Source: Boseongicola sp. SB0675_bin_26
GTDB lineage: Bacteria > Pseudomonadota > Alphaproteobacteria > Rhodobacterales > Rhodobacteraceae
NCBI GenBank assembly: GCA_009843725.1
Contig: VYCX01000034.1
Span: forward strand, 1 to 6,192
DNA: 6,192 bases
Direction: 5' to 3'
Positions 1 through 6,032 of the stretch are shown piece after piece. A program made the translations under genes and the position numbers. Every line of letters starts with the position of its first letter. Position 1 is the stretch's first letter. The notes beneath the pieces were generated by a model, which saw only the letters and a list, made by a program, of their open reading frames with translations, searched no databases and was not told the DNA's origin.

Positions 1-153
1 GGCATGGACCAGGTCAAGAAGGCCAAGGCTGACGGGCTTGGCGAGGACGACCAGAAGTTCTGGGAGAGTGCCGTGCAGGAAGCCACCGACAATGCGATCA
101 AGAAAGTCGACGCAGCGCTGGAAAGCAAGCAAGACGAAATAATGCAGGTATGA
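1..153 (+). CDS. frr: Ribosome recycling factor, C-terminal part (5' truncated)
   Basis: The frame is open from the first base and ends in TGA at 151-153, giving the last 50 residues of a protein whose family is usually about 185 aa. The visible residues form the acidic/lysine-rich C-terminal helix of ribosome recycling factor, with a GEDDQK stretch, then [16 protein letters not shown], and the typical end KQDEIMQV. The protein acts in the cytoplasm, where with EF-G it splits post-termination ribosomes so that subunits can be reused. The start lies outside the window. The stop overlaps the proposed uppS start by 4 bp (ATGA, 150-153), so the two genes appear to be co-transcribed. frr followed by uppS is the common order in proteobacteria, which supports the call. 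Confidence 0.93.
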   Translation, partial: GMDQVKKAKADGLGEDDQKFWESAVQEATDNAIKKVDAALESKQDEIMQV

Positions 154-911
154 GGCCGCACGTGCGAGCAGGGACAGGAAAGCCGATTGTGGGCAAGCAT
201 GAAGAGCAGGCCAGTCCGAAGCACGTGGCCATCATCATGGACGGGAACGGACGCTGGGCGCAGGCGCGTGGCAAGCCGCGGCTGTTCGGGCACCATGCCG
301 GTGCGCAACGCGTGCGCGAAATCGTCAAGGCATGCCCTGAACTCGGGGTCAGGTACCTGACCATCTTTGCCTTCTCGACAGAAAACTGGAAGCGCACCCA
401 GGCCGAGGTTTCGGGTCTCATGAAGCTGTTCCGCCGCTACATGATGGACGAAGCAAGGGCCCTGATCTCTTCCGGCGTGCGTATCCGCTTCATTGGCGAC
501 CGGATCAAGCTCGACGAGACCCTCGTTGCGTTGATGGACGAACTGGAACTCCTGACCTGCGACAACGACGTCGTGCACCTGACGGTCGCGCTGAACTACG
601 GTGGGCGGGACGAGGTCGCACGTGCGACCAAGCGGCTCTGCCGCGAGGTCAAGGCTGGGCGCATTGACCCGGAAAGCGTTGACGGAGAGACGCTTGCGCG
701 GTTCCTTGACACGTACGTGCTGCCGGACCCCGACCTGGTCATCCGTACCAGCGGCGAAGCCCGGATTTCCAACTTCCTGCTCTGGCAGTCGGCATATTCC
801 GAGTATGTGTTCGTGGACACGCTCTGGCCTGATTTCACGAGAGAGGAGTTGGAGCAGGTCCTTGCCACGTTCTCGACCCGTGAACGCAGATTCGGCACCG
901 TGCCCGGATGA
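150..911 (+). CDS. uppS: Undecaprenyl diphosphate synthase (cis-prenyltransferase)
   Basis: This gene encodes a 253-aa cis-prenyltransferase that adds isopentenyl units to farnesyl diphosphate to make the C55 lipid carrier for peptidoglycan and O-antigen. Family motifs appear in order: [13 protein letters not shown] at 25-37 with the catalytic Asp31, FGHHAGA at 46-52, [10 protein letters not shown] at 73-82, ALNYGGRDE at 147-155, [15 protein letters not shown] at 199-213, and [13 protein letters not shown] at 217-229, whose Glu218 fits the known metal-site Glu. Length is normal. The ATG at 150 overlaps the frr stop as ATGA but has only a poor, too-close CAGG before it. An in-frame GTG at 189 has AGGA at 176-179, nine bases upstream, and would give 240 aa without losing a conserved residue, so the start is uncertain. 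The 3' end overlaps cdsA by 4 bp. Confidence 0.96.
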   Translation: MRPHVRAGTGKPIVGKHEEQASPKHVAIIMDGNGRWAQARGKPRLFGHHAGAQRVREIVKACPELGVRYLTIFAFSTENWKRTQAEVSGLMKLFRRYMMDEARALISSGVRIRFIGDRIKLDETLVALMDELELLTCDNDVVHLTVALNYGGRDEVARATKRLCREVKAGRIDPESVDGETLARFLDTYVLPDPDLVIRTSGEARISNFLLWQSAYSEYVFVDTLWPDFTREELEQVLATFSTRERRFGTVPG

Positions 912-1696
912 CCTTTGCCGAGAGGCATTGGGGTGACTTGAGCCGCCGCCTCGTGACAGGCGGCATCATTGCAATTCTCGGGTTCTGCATCATGTGGCTT
1001 GGCGGTCACGCTTTCCATGCGCTTGTGGCCTTGGTGGCCGGCCTGATGGTCTGGGAGATCGCCCGCATGGCGGGCGCAACGGAAACTGCAGTTGCCTGCG
1101 GCCTTGTCGGCGGTCTTGCCTTGCTGCTTCTCGTCTCCCACCAGGCCGTGTACACGTTCCCATTGCTGCTTGCCCCGGCGGTGGTCGGCTTCGCATGGCT
1201 CAAGGGCAATCGCGCAACCTATGCATTGTACAGCACGGCGGTTCTCGTCGCGGGATACGGGCTTGCCGTGCAGCGAGATGACCACGGATTCGTCTGGGTT
1301 GTCTGGCTTGTCCTGGTTGTCATCGTGTCCGACATCACGGGGTATTTCGCCGGAAAGGCGATTGGAGGTCCCAAGTTCTGGCCAGGCATCAGTCCTGGAA
1401 AGACGTGGTCAGGCACCATTGCCGGCTGGGCAGGGGCGGCACTTGTGGGACTGGCTTTCGTGCTTCTTGCGAATGCCGGTCCCGAGTTGGTCGCAATCTC
1501 GATTCTCGTGGCAATCGCGGGTCAGGCCGGCGACGTGGCGGAGAGCGCGCTCAAGCGCAGGGCGGACGTAAAGGACAGTTCAAGCCTGCTGCCCGGTCAT
1601 GGCGGCATGTGTGACAGGTTTGATTCGATGCTGGGAGCGTCCCTGTTCGTGCTTGCTGCCGGGCAGGTTGTCGAGTTCCCTCCCGGAATCGGATGA
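908..1696 (+). CDS. cdsA: Phosphatidate cytidylyltransferase (CDP-diacylglycerol synthase)
   Basis: This 262-aa integral membrane enzyme makes CDP-diacylglycerol from phosphatidate and CTP, the branch point for all membrane phospholipids. Long hydrophobic stretches occur at about 15-50, 60-95, 105-122, 128-142, 170-190 and 195-207, as expected for the inner-membrane family. The C-terminal signature is complete: SALKRR at 213-218, KD at 222-223, LPGHGG at 228-233 and DRFD at 236-239, with spacing that fits the published CDS pattern. SDITGYFAGK at 141-150 and SPGKTWSG at 162-169 are further conserved blocks. The ATG at 908 overlaps the uppS stop (ATGA) and the stop overlaps the dxr start in the same way, so translation is probably coupled. 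The N-terminus is short, like other alphaproteobacterial CdsA proteins. Confidence 0.95.
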   Translation: MTFAERHWGDLSRRLVTGGIIAILGFCIMWLGGHAFHALVALVAGLMVWEIARMAGATETAVACGLVGGLALLLLVSHQAVYTFPLLLAPAVVGFAWLKGNRATYALYSTAVLVAGYGLAVQRDDHGFVWVVWLVLVVIVSDITGYFAGKAIGGPKFWPGISPGKTWSGTIAGWAGAALVGLAFVLLANAGPELVAISILVAIAGQAGDVAESALKRRADVKDSSSLLPGHGGMCDRFDSMLGASLFVLAAGQVVEFPPGIG

Positions 1697-2865
1697 CGCG
1701 CCGGGTCTCGATATTTGGCGCCACGGGCTCGATCGGGGCAAACACGCTGGGGATAGTCCGGCAAGAGCCGGAAGCGTATCGGATTGTGGCCCTCACCGGC
1801 GGCCGCTACATCAAGAGCCTCGCGGCCGCTGCGATGGAATTCAATGCAGAGATAGCCGTCACGGCTTGTGACGACCTTCTCGGGAGTCTTCGCGACGCGC
1901 TGGGCGGCTCTGGCGTGGAAGCTGCCGCAGGAGAGCAGGCCCTGATTGATGCGGCAGCGCGCCCGGCAGACTGGATCATGTCGGCCATCGTCGGCTTCGC
2001 CGGCCTGCCACCGGGACTTCGCGCCCTCGAACAGGGCGCGACACTTGCGCTCGCCAACAAGGAGAGCCTGGTTGCCGCCGGCCCGCTCATGATCGACACC
2101 GCCCGGCGCAACGGTGCAAGGATCATACCCGTCGACAGCGAGCATTCGGCGATCTTCCAGGCGCTGAACGGGGAGAAGCTGCAAGCGGTTGAACGCGTGA
2201 TAATCACTGCGTCGGGGGGCGCGTTCCGCGACTGGCCGCTCGAGGCGCTCTCTGAGGCAACGCCGGAACAGGCCGCGAGCCATCCGAACTGGCCCATGGG
2301 ACAGCGGATCACGATCGACAGCGCATCCATGTTTAATAAGGCTCTAGAACTAATTGAAGCAAAGGAGTTTTTTGGATTTTCATCGGAGCAGATCGAAGTC
2401 CTGATCCACCGCGAAAGCCTGGTTCATGCGCTTGTCGGCTTTCGGGACGGCGCGCTCATGGCGCATGTAGGGCCACCAGACATGCGCCATGCCATAGGCT
2501 ATGCGCTGAACCATCCCGAGCGGTCGCATCTGCCGGTGGAACGGCTCGATCTGGCAAGCATCGGCCAGTTGCATTTCCAGGCTCCGGAACCCGGACGCTA
2601 TCCTGCGCTGGTGCTGGTCCGCGAGGTCATGGCCGCAGGCGGACACGCCGGCGCCGCCTTCAATGGCTCCAAGGAGGCCGCGCTTGACGGGTTCATTGAG
2701 GGCCGGATCAGGTTCACGGACATGGCAAGGGTTGTCGAACGGGAGATCGAGAATATTTCAGTGGACGATCACGCCAAGGCGACGATGACTCTCGAGTCCG
2801 TGCGTGAGGCAGATCGGGCAGCGCGTGTACGCGCCGAGGAAACCATGGGCGCAATGGACGGGTAG
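1693..2865 (+). CDS. dxr: 1-deoxy-D-xylulose 5-phosphate reductoisomerase
   Basis: This 390-aa cytoplasmic enzyme carries out the NADPH-dependent rearrangement and reduction of DXP to 2-C-methyl-D-erythritol 4-phosphate, the committed step of the MEP isoprenoid pathway and the target of fosmidomycin. The N-terminal GATGSIG at 9-15 is the NADPH-binding loop. ANKESLV lies at 121-127. VDSEHSAIFQ at 147-156 holds the metal ligands Asp148 and Glu150, and NKALE at 215-219 supplies Glu219, equivalent to E. coli Glu231. HRESLVHALV at 239-248 and the C-terminal helical region (about 300-390) complete a full-length protein. The ATG at 1693 overlaps the cdsA stop by 4 bp. One oddity is that codons 214-232, covering the metal-ligand region, are abruptly AT-rich compared with the rest of the gene. 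Its product feeds the isoprenoid supply used by UppS upstream. Confidence 0.97.
   Translation: MTRRVSIFGATGSIGANTLGIVRQEPEAYRIVALTGGRYIKSLAAAAMEFNAEIAVTACDDLLGSLRDALGGSGVEAAAGEQALIDAAARPADWIMSAIVGFAGLPPGLRALEQGATLALANKESLVAAGPLMIDTARRNGARIIPVDSEHSAIFQALNGEKLQAVERVIITASGGAFRDWPLEALSEATPEQAASHPNWPMGQRITIDSASMFNKALELIEAKEFFGFSSEQIEVLIHRESLVHALVGFRDGALMAHVGPPDMRHAIGYALNHPERSHLPVERLDLASIGQLHFQAPEPGRYPALVLVREVMAAGGHAGAAFNGSKEAALDGFIEGRIRFTDMARVVEREIENISVDDHAKATMTLESVREADRAARVRAEETMGAMDG
2332..2388 (+). other. AT-rich codon-usage patch inside dxr
   Basis: Within dxr, the codons for residues 214-232 switch suddenly to AT-rich choices: TTT four times, CTA twice, plus AAT, GCT, ATT, GCA, GGA and TCA. 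I counted about 32% GC over 56 bases, whereas the flanking codons are strongly GC-ending. The reading frame is intact and the encoded stretch (FNKALELIEAKEFFGFSSE) is one of the most conserved parts of the enzyme. The patch also contains a Shine-Dalgarno-like AAAGGAG at 2361-2367 and a run of six T at 2368-2373. Possible origins are a short gene-conversion tract, a chimeric assembly join, or local selection on mRNA or translation. The sequence alone cannot decide among these. Confidence 0.6.
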
Positions 2866-2879
2866 GACGGTACACCTTG
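2865..2879 (+). promoter_or_regulatory. Ribosome binding site and TTG start of rseP
   Basis: GGACGG at 2865-2870 begins on the last base of the dxr stop codon and sits six bases before a TTG at 2877-2879. No ATG or GTG occurs in frame nearby. The next in-frame GTG, at codon 22, would cut into the first membrane segment that carries the zinc motif, so the TTG is the best start. The residues that follow (MEIAALIPSFGN) match the usual RseP beginning. Confidence 0.7.
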
Positions 2880-4220
2880 GAAATCGCAGCACTCATACCG
2901 AGTTTTGGAAACCTGGCGTTCACGATTGTCGCGTTTGTTGTGGCGTTGTCGATAATCATCGCCGTCCATGAATTCGGCCACTACATAGTCGGTCGCTGGA
3001 GCGGCATTCGGGCGGAAGTCTTTTCCTTGGGATTCGGGCCGGTGCTGGCGAGCCGTGTCGACAGGCACGGTACGCGATGGCAGGTCGCGATTCTGCCGCT
3101 CGGCGGATTCGTCAAGTTCCTTGGCGATCAGGATGCAGCGTCGAGTCCGGACAGCGAAGCCATGGCGTCCCTGGATGCGAAGGAGCGCCGGGCCTCAATG
3201 CATGGTGCGCCGCTTTGGGCGCGCACGATCACGGTCATGGCAGGGCCGGCGTTCAATTTCGCGCTTTCCTTCGTCCTGTTTGCGGCCTTGTTCATGTTTC
3301 GCGGCGTAGCGGCCGACCCGGTGACCGTTGACGACCTGCATCCGCTTCCCGACATGGAAGCGCATGATCTGCGTCGGGGCGACGTGATCCTGGCTGTCAA
3401 TGGCGCCAAGGTGCCAGGGGCGGGCAGCTTCGGCGAGATTTCTGCCGATCTCGAGACTGCGCCGGAACTGACATACACGGTTCTGCGGGACGGTCGGGAA
3501 CTCGACGTCGCGGGTCCGTGGCTTTTCCCTCCGATTGTTTCCGCGACGACCCCGGCTTCTGCAGCCGCCAATGCAGGCCTGACGCCGGGCGACGTCATTG
3601 TATCCGTGAATGGCATGGAGATTCACGACTTCAGCGCGCTTCGCCAAGCGGTCACCGCGTCAGATGGCCGGTCGGTGACGCTTGAAGTCTGGCGTGAAGG
3701 CCGAGGCAACCGCTCGGTGAACTTGACGCCGACCAAGTTCGACCTTCCAACGCCAGACGGTGGTTTCGAGACGCGCTGGCTGATCGGCGTGACGGGTGCA
3801 CTCGCGTTCGAGCCGGCCATCGTGACTCCGATGCCGGGCGAGGCGTTCTCATACGGGCTGGACCAGGTCCAGTTCATCATCCGCTCGTCGCTTTCAGGTG
3901 TCTACCACATGGTTGTCGGCGACATTTCGACCTGCAATCTCTCCGGCCCGATCGGGATCGCCGAGGTTTCCGGGCAGGCCGCGAGCCAGGGCTGGTTCAC
4001 TTTCGTCTGGTTCATCGCGCTGCTTTCCACGGCGATCGGGCTCATCAATCTCTTTCCGATTCCGGTGCTGGACGGCGGCCATCTCGTCTTTCACGCGTGG
4101 GAAGCCGTGACGGGCCGGCCGCCAAGTGACAGGCTGACGAAGCTCTTGATGACGGGCGGGCTGATGCTTTTGCTGGCGCTCATGGCTTTTGCGATCGGAA
4201 ACGACATTGTCTGTCCGTGA
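2877..4220 (+). CDS. rseP: RseP-type site-2 intramembrane zinc metalloprotease (M50)
   Basis: This 447-aa inner-membrane protease of the site-2 family cleaves substrates within the membrane, classically anti-sigma factors such as RseA, and leftover signal peptides. Membrane segment 1 (about 11-35) ends in HEFGH at 31-35, with zinc ligands His31 and His35 and catalytic Glu32. GFGPVL at 52-57 and MAGPAFNF at 121-128 are family blocks; the latter opens the second membrane segment. Two PDZ domains follow, at about 145-215 and 220-290, each with a GDVI..VNG core. NLFPIPVLDGGH at 391-402 carries the third metal ligand Asp399, and a last hydrophobic segment spans about 422-441. Length and the tandem PDZ layout fit RseP rather than single-PDZ homologues. 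It lies 11 bp after dxr and starts with TTG. bamA usually follows but is absent here. The native substrate cannot be read from this window. Confidence 0.94.
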   Translation: MEIAALIPSFGNLAFTIVAFVVALSIIIAVHEFGHYIVGRWSGIRAEVFSLGFGPVLASRVDRHGTRWQVAILPLGGFVKFLGDQDAASSPDSEAMASLDAKERRASMHGAPLWARTITVMAGPAFNFALSFVLFAALFMFRGVAADPVTVDDLHPLPDMEAHDLRRGDVILAVNGAKVPGAGSFGEISADLETAPELTYTVLRDGRELDVAGPWLFPPIVSATTPASAAANAGLTPGDVIVSVNGMEIHDFSALRQAVTASDGRSVTLEVWREGRGNRSVNLTPTKFDLPTPDGGFETRWLIGVTGALAFEPAIVTPMPGEAFSYGLDQVQFIIRSSLSGVYHMVVGDISTCNLSGPIGIAEVSGQAASQGWFTFVWFIALLSTAIGLINLFPIPVLDGGHLVFHAWEAVTGRPPSDRLTKLLMTGGLMLLLALMAFAIGNDIVCP

Positions 4221-4405
4221 CGCCTGGTCCCTCCAGGCAGAAGCAGCGGATCATGTCGGCCACGCGTCTGACGCTTGCGCATCGTCACCGCCAGACCCGC
4301 AGTCTACCTGTGGTCACCAGATGCGCGGAGCTTCAATGGCGAAAAATCGCGTTGGTCCAGTCAGCGCCACGCGTCTCTGCGGCGGGCAACTTTGTCGCCA
4401 ATGCG
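4221..4405. other. Convergent intergenic region between rseP and the nitrile hydratase operon
   Basis: These 185 bp separate two gene groups that run toward each other. I see no credible gene. The plus-strand frames that cross it continue as antisense into the nitrile hydratase genes and resemble no family. Besides the hairpin next to rseP, a six-pair hairpin (4365-4384, one G-U pair when read on the minus strand, 8-base loop) lies 22 bases beyond the accessory gene stop. Neither is followed by a T-run, so transcription ends remain unproven. No repeat, tRNA or attachment-like site was seen. Confidence 0.5.
4222..4238 (+). terminator. Perfect 6-bp hairpin just after the rseP stop
   Basis: GCCTGG at 4222-4227 pairs perfectly with CCAGGC at 4233-4238 around a five-base TCCCT loop, one base after the rseP stop codon. 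Its position suggests the 3' end of the envelope operon transcript. The bases that follow (AGAAGCAG) contain no T-run, so it is not a classical intrinsic terminator. It may instead protect the 3' end or mark a Rho-dependent end. Confidence 0.3.
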
Positions 4406-4735
4406 TCAATCGGAGTTTGCGGCATGCTGGACGCTCATTGGTTCATGCGGAGCAAGTGCATGGGCTTTGGCCAGTTCAGCCGTTGCGAGCTCAATTTCGC
4501 CGTGCTCGATCCTGCCTTCTTCGACCAGGATCGATTCAAGAGTGTCAAGCCACGCGAGAAAGTAGTCGTCCCCACCGTCCAGTGACTGGGAGAGCCCGCA
4601 ATTGCGCAGGGTCGTTGCGAGCCGTGCGGTCCAGCCGGGCCAGGAAAGTCGATCTGCCTCGTTCTCCGCGACGGCGAGCGCGAACACGCGTGCGTGCCAC
4701 GGTGCGTCGAAAGCCGGCTCGGAACCCGGTGTCAT
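4406..4735 (-). CDS. Nitrile hydratase accessory/activator protein (P14K/NhlE-like)
   Basis: This gene encodes 109 aa resembling the N-terminal half of nitrile hydratase beta subunits and the small activators of cobalt-type enzymes. Visible family features are the opening FDAPWHARVFALAV at 9-22, tryptophans at 32 and 35 (LSWPGW), and YFLAWLDTLESILVEEG at 58-74. In characterised cobalt systems such a protein pairs with the alpha subunit, helps load cobalt and oxidise the ligand cysteines, and then hands alpha to beta by subunit exchange. I infer the same role here. The ATG at 4735-4733 overlaps the beta stop (ATGA). A longer frame extends upstream to 5062 but is antisense-like, arginine-rich and unrelated, so it was not used. 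The protein is at the short end for the family, and the C-terminal 25 residues are not recognisable. It is the last gene of the operon. Confidence 0.87.
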   Translation of the reverse strand: MTPGSEPAFDAPWHARVFALAVAENEADRLSWPGWTARLATTLRNCGLSQSLDGGDDYFLAWLDTLESILVEEGRIEHGEIELATAELAKAHALAPHEPMSVQHAANSD

Positions 4736-5412
4736 TGCATTGGCTCGAGATAGGATTCCCAGAGATCCAGAACGACCTCGTCGTGCGGATGCTCGGGGTT
4801 GGCCCAAAGTTCTGCCGCCGGGAACGTGACCGCGTAGAGTGGCTGTGGCGCCTCTCCGAGACCGTGTGCGTTGCTGTCGGGGAAAACGTGACAGCCGTGA
4901 TGACGGAGCACGCGTCCGCAGGCTCCCGCCGCATAGGCCGGCAGCCGTGTGTGGCCGCCCGGCACCAACCTGTTCTCCGCCAGGCGATGCGCGCGGACCG
5001 AATCTCCGACGGAAAATCGTGCCAATCCCTGACAGTCCCGAGTTGTCGGCGACCCGCGGCAAAGAAGAGCGTTGACATCTTCTGCCTTCAGCGCGTGTGA
5101 GGACAGTGCTTGGGAAGTCTGGTCACCGGCGCAATGCAGCAGGTCGCCGATTTCCAGAACCCCGGTCTCCACAAGGAGATTCGTCAGTGCTGCCAGCCAC
5201 TTTTCGAAGTAGGAAAGCCGCGCGTGCTCCCGCGGATGCAGCCGCTCGCGCGCATGTCGAGACATGTCTATGTTCCAGCAGCCCAAGGCCCCGGCCGCGA
5301 GCGTCAGGGCAAGTGCGCGCGCATGCCAGGACTCCTCAAAGGCGGTTCCATCAGGATCCGGCAGGACAGCTCCGTAGCCGAACCGGCCCCCCATGTCGTG
5401 AACGCGGGTCAC
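4732..5412 (-). CDS. nthB: Cobalt-type nitrile hydratase, beta subunit
   Basis: This 226-aa partner of the alpha subunit completes the active site of nitrile hydratase, which adds water to a nitrile to form an amide in the cytoplasm. It starts at a GTG (5412-5410) overlapping the alpha stop as GTGA. The resulting [14 protein letters not shown] is the standard beta N-terminus, and the longer upstream frame is not homologous. N-terminal blocks include [25 protein letters not shown] at 25-49 and SRHARERL at 51-58, whose Arg52 fits the conserved Arg that contacts the oxidised cysteines. The C-terminal SH3-like part has [10 protein letters not shown] at 133-142, GHTRLPAY at 153-160 with the second conserved Arg156, [13 protein letters not shown] at 175-187, LYAVTF at 192-197 and [10 protein letters not shown] at 215-224. 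Both halves are present, unlike thiocyanate hydrolase, where they are separate subunits. The residues after GHTRLP and six cysteines look unusual for the family. Confidence 0.92.
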   Translation of the reverse strand: MTRVHDMGGRFGYGAVLPDPDGTAFEESWHARALALTLAAGALGCWNIDMSRHARERLHPREHARLSYFEKWLAALTNLLVETGVLEIGDLLHCAGDQTSQALSSHALKAEDVNALLCRGSPTTRDCQGLARFSVGDSVRAHRLAENRLVPGGHTRLPAYAAGACGRVLRHHGCHVFPDSNAHGLGEAPQPLYAVTFPAAELWANPEHPHDEVVLDLWESYLEPMQ

Positions 5413-6032
5413 CGCTGCGGTTCCATCGGCATGCCAGTCCCGATCATGCTGTCGCGGGTAACCAGTTCGGCAAGCGCTTCCTGATCCAGTCCCATGCTGC
5501 CGGGCGGGCGTTCGGGAATGACGATGTAGCGCATCTCGGCAGTCGAATCCCAGACGCGAACGGCCTTGCCCTTGGGAAGCGTCACGCCGAATTCCGCGAG
5601 CACCTTGCGCGGCTCGCGAACCGCGCGGGCGCGATATTCGTCGGACTTGTACCAGCCGGGCGGAATGCCAAGAAGCGGCCAAGGATAGCAAGAGCAGAGC
5701 GTGCAAACGACGATGTTGTGCGTGTCCGGCGTGTTCTCGACGGCAGTGATGTGCTCGCCCTGACGCCCCACATAGCCCATCCCGGCAATTGCGTCCGAGG
5801 CGTCCGCGAGCAAGGCGTTCCGGAAATCAGGGTCGGACCATGCCCGCGCCACGACGCGTGCGCCGTTCCGGGGGCCGATCCGGTTCTGGTACATGTCGAT
5901 GATCGCGTCCAGGGCCGCCGGCTCGACCAGCCCCTTGCGCACAAGGACTTCCTCCAAGGCCTTCACGCGCAGTTCCGGGTCGGTCGGCAGATGGCTGTGA
6001 GCGGAGACTGGACCGTTCTCGCTGCTTTCCAT
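5409..6032 (-). CDS. nthA: Cobalt-type nitrile hydratase, alpha subunit (metal-binding)
   Basis: This 207-aa subunit carries the non-corrin metal centre. The signature [11 protein letters not shown] lies at 109-119. Cys110, Cys113, Ser114 and Cys115 are the expected ligands, with Cys113 and Cys115 oxidised to sulfinic and sulfenic acids in studied enzymes. Thr111 and Tyr116 match the cobalt form, whereas iron enzymes have VCSLCSCT. Other family blocks are [14 protein letters not shown] at 22-35, [13 protein letters not shown] at 53-65, PPGWYKS at 124-130, [12 protein letters not shown] at 138-149, [17 protein letters not shown] at 160-176 and LVTRDSMIG at 190-198. I chose the ATG at 6032-6030 because homology begins after it and the 30 codons of the longer frame are arginine-rich and non-conserved. 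A GGAG lies 11 bases upstream, somewhat far. It is the first gene of the operon and overlaps beta by 4 bp. Confidence 0.94.
   Translation of the reverse strand: MESSENGPVSAHSHLPTDPELRVKALEEVLVRKGLVEPAALDAIIDMYQNRIGPRNGARVVARAWSDPDFRNALLADASDAIAGMGYVGRQGEHITAVENTPDTHNIVVCTLCSCYPWPLLGIPPGWYKSDEYRARAVREPRKVLAEFGVTLPKGKAVRVWDSTAEMRYIVIPERPPGSMGLDQEALAELVTRDSMIGTGMPMEPQR

Noticed and set aside
596..1285. A 229-codon minus-strand frame opposite uppS and cdsA
   Set aside because: It is antisense to two clear housekeeping genes, and its translation is low-complexity with no recognisable motifs.
1597..2283. A 228-codon minus-strand frame opposite cdsA and dxr
   Set aside because: It is a shadow of dxr and cdsA codons, Arg- and Ala-rich, with no family resemblance.
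2361..2404. Possible programmed frameshift in dxr (AAAGGAG followed directly by a run of six T)
   Set aside because: The Shine-Dalgarno-like element abuts the T-run with no spacer. The alternative frame hits TGA at 2402 and would only yield a truncated enzyme, and the in-frame protein is complete.
4221..4405. Mobile element, attachment site or CRISPR at the junction between the two operons
   Set aside because: No terminal inverted repeats, transposase, integrase, tRNA or regularly spaced repeats can be seen.
4189..5100. A 303-codon plus-strand open frame covering the intergenic region and the accessory and beta genes
   Set aside because: It is antisense to two recognisable nitrile hydratase genes, is rich in Arg, Ser and Pro, begins inside rseP, and resembles no protein family. 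GC-rich genes commonly leave such open antisense frames.
4406..5412. Thiocyanate hydrolase instead of nitrile hydratase
   Set aside because: Thiocyanate hydrolase has the two beta-like halves as separate subunits. Here a full-length beta subunit contains both halves, and the extra small protein matches the activator type.
5413..5706. The 98-codon upstream extension of the beta reading frame
   Set aside because: It is the shifted frame of the alpha gene and has no similarity to beta subunits. The standard beta N-terminus begins exactly at the GTG at 5412.
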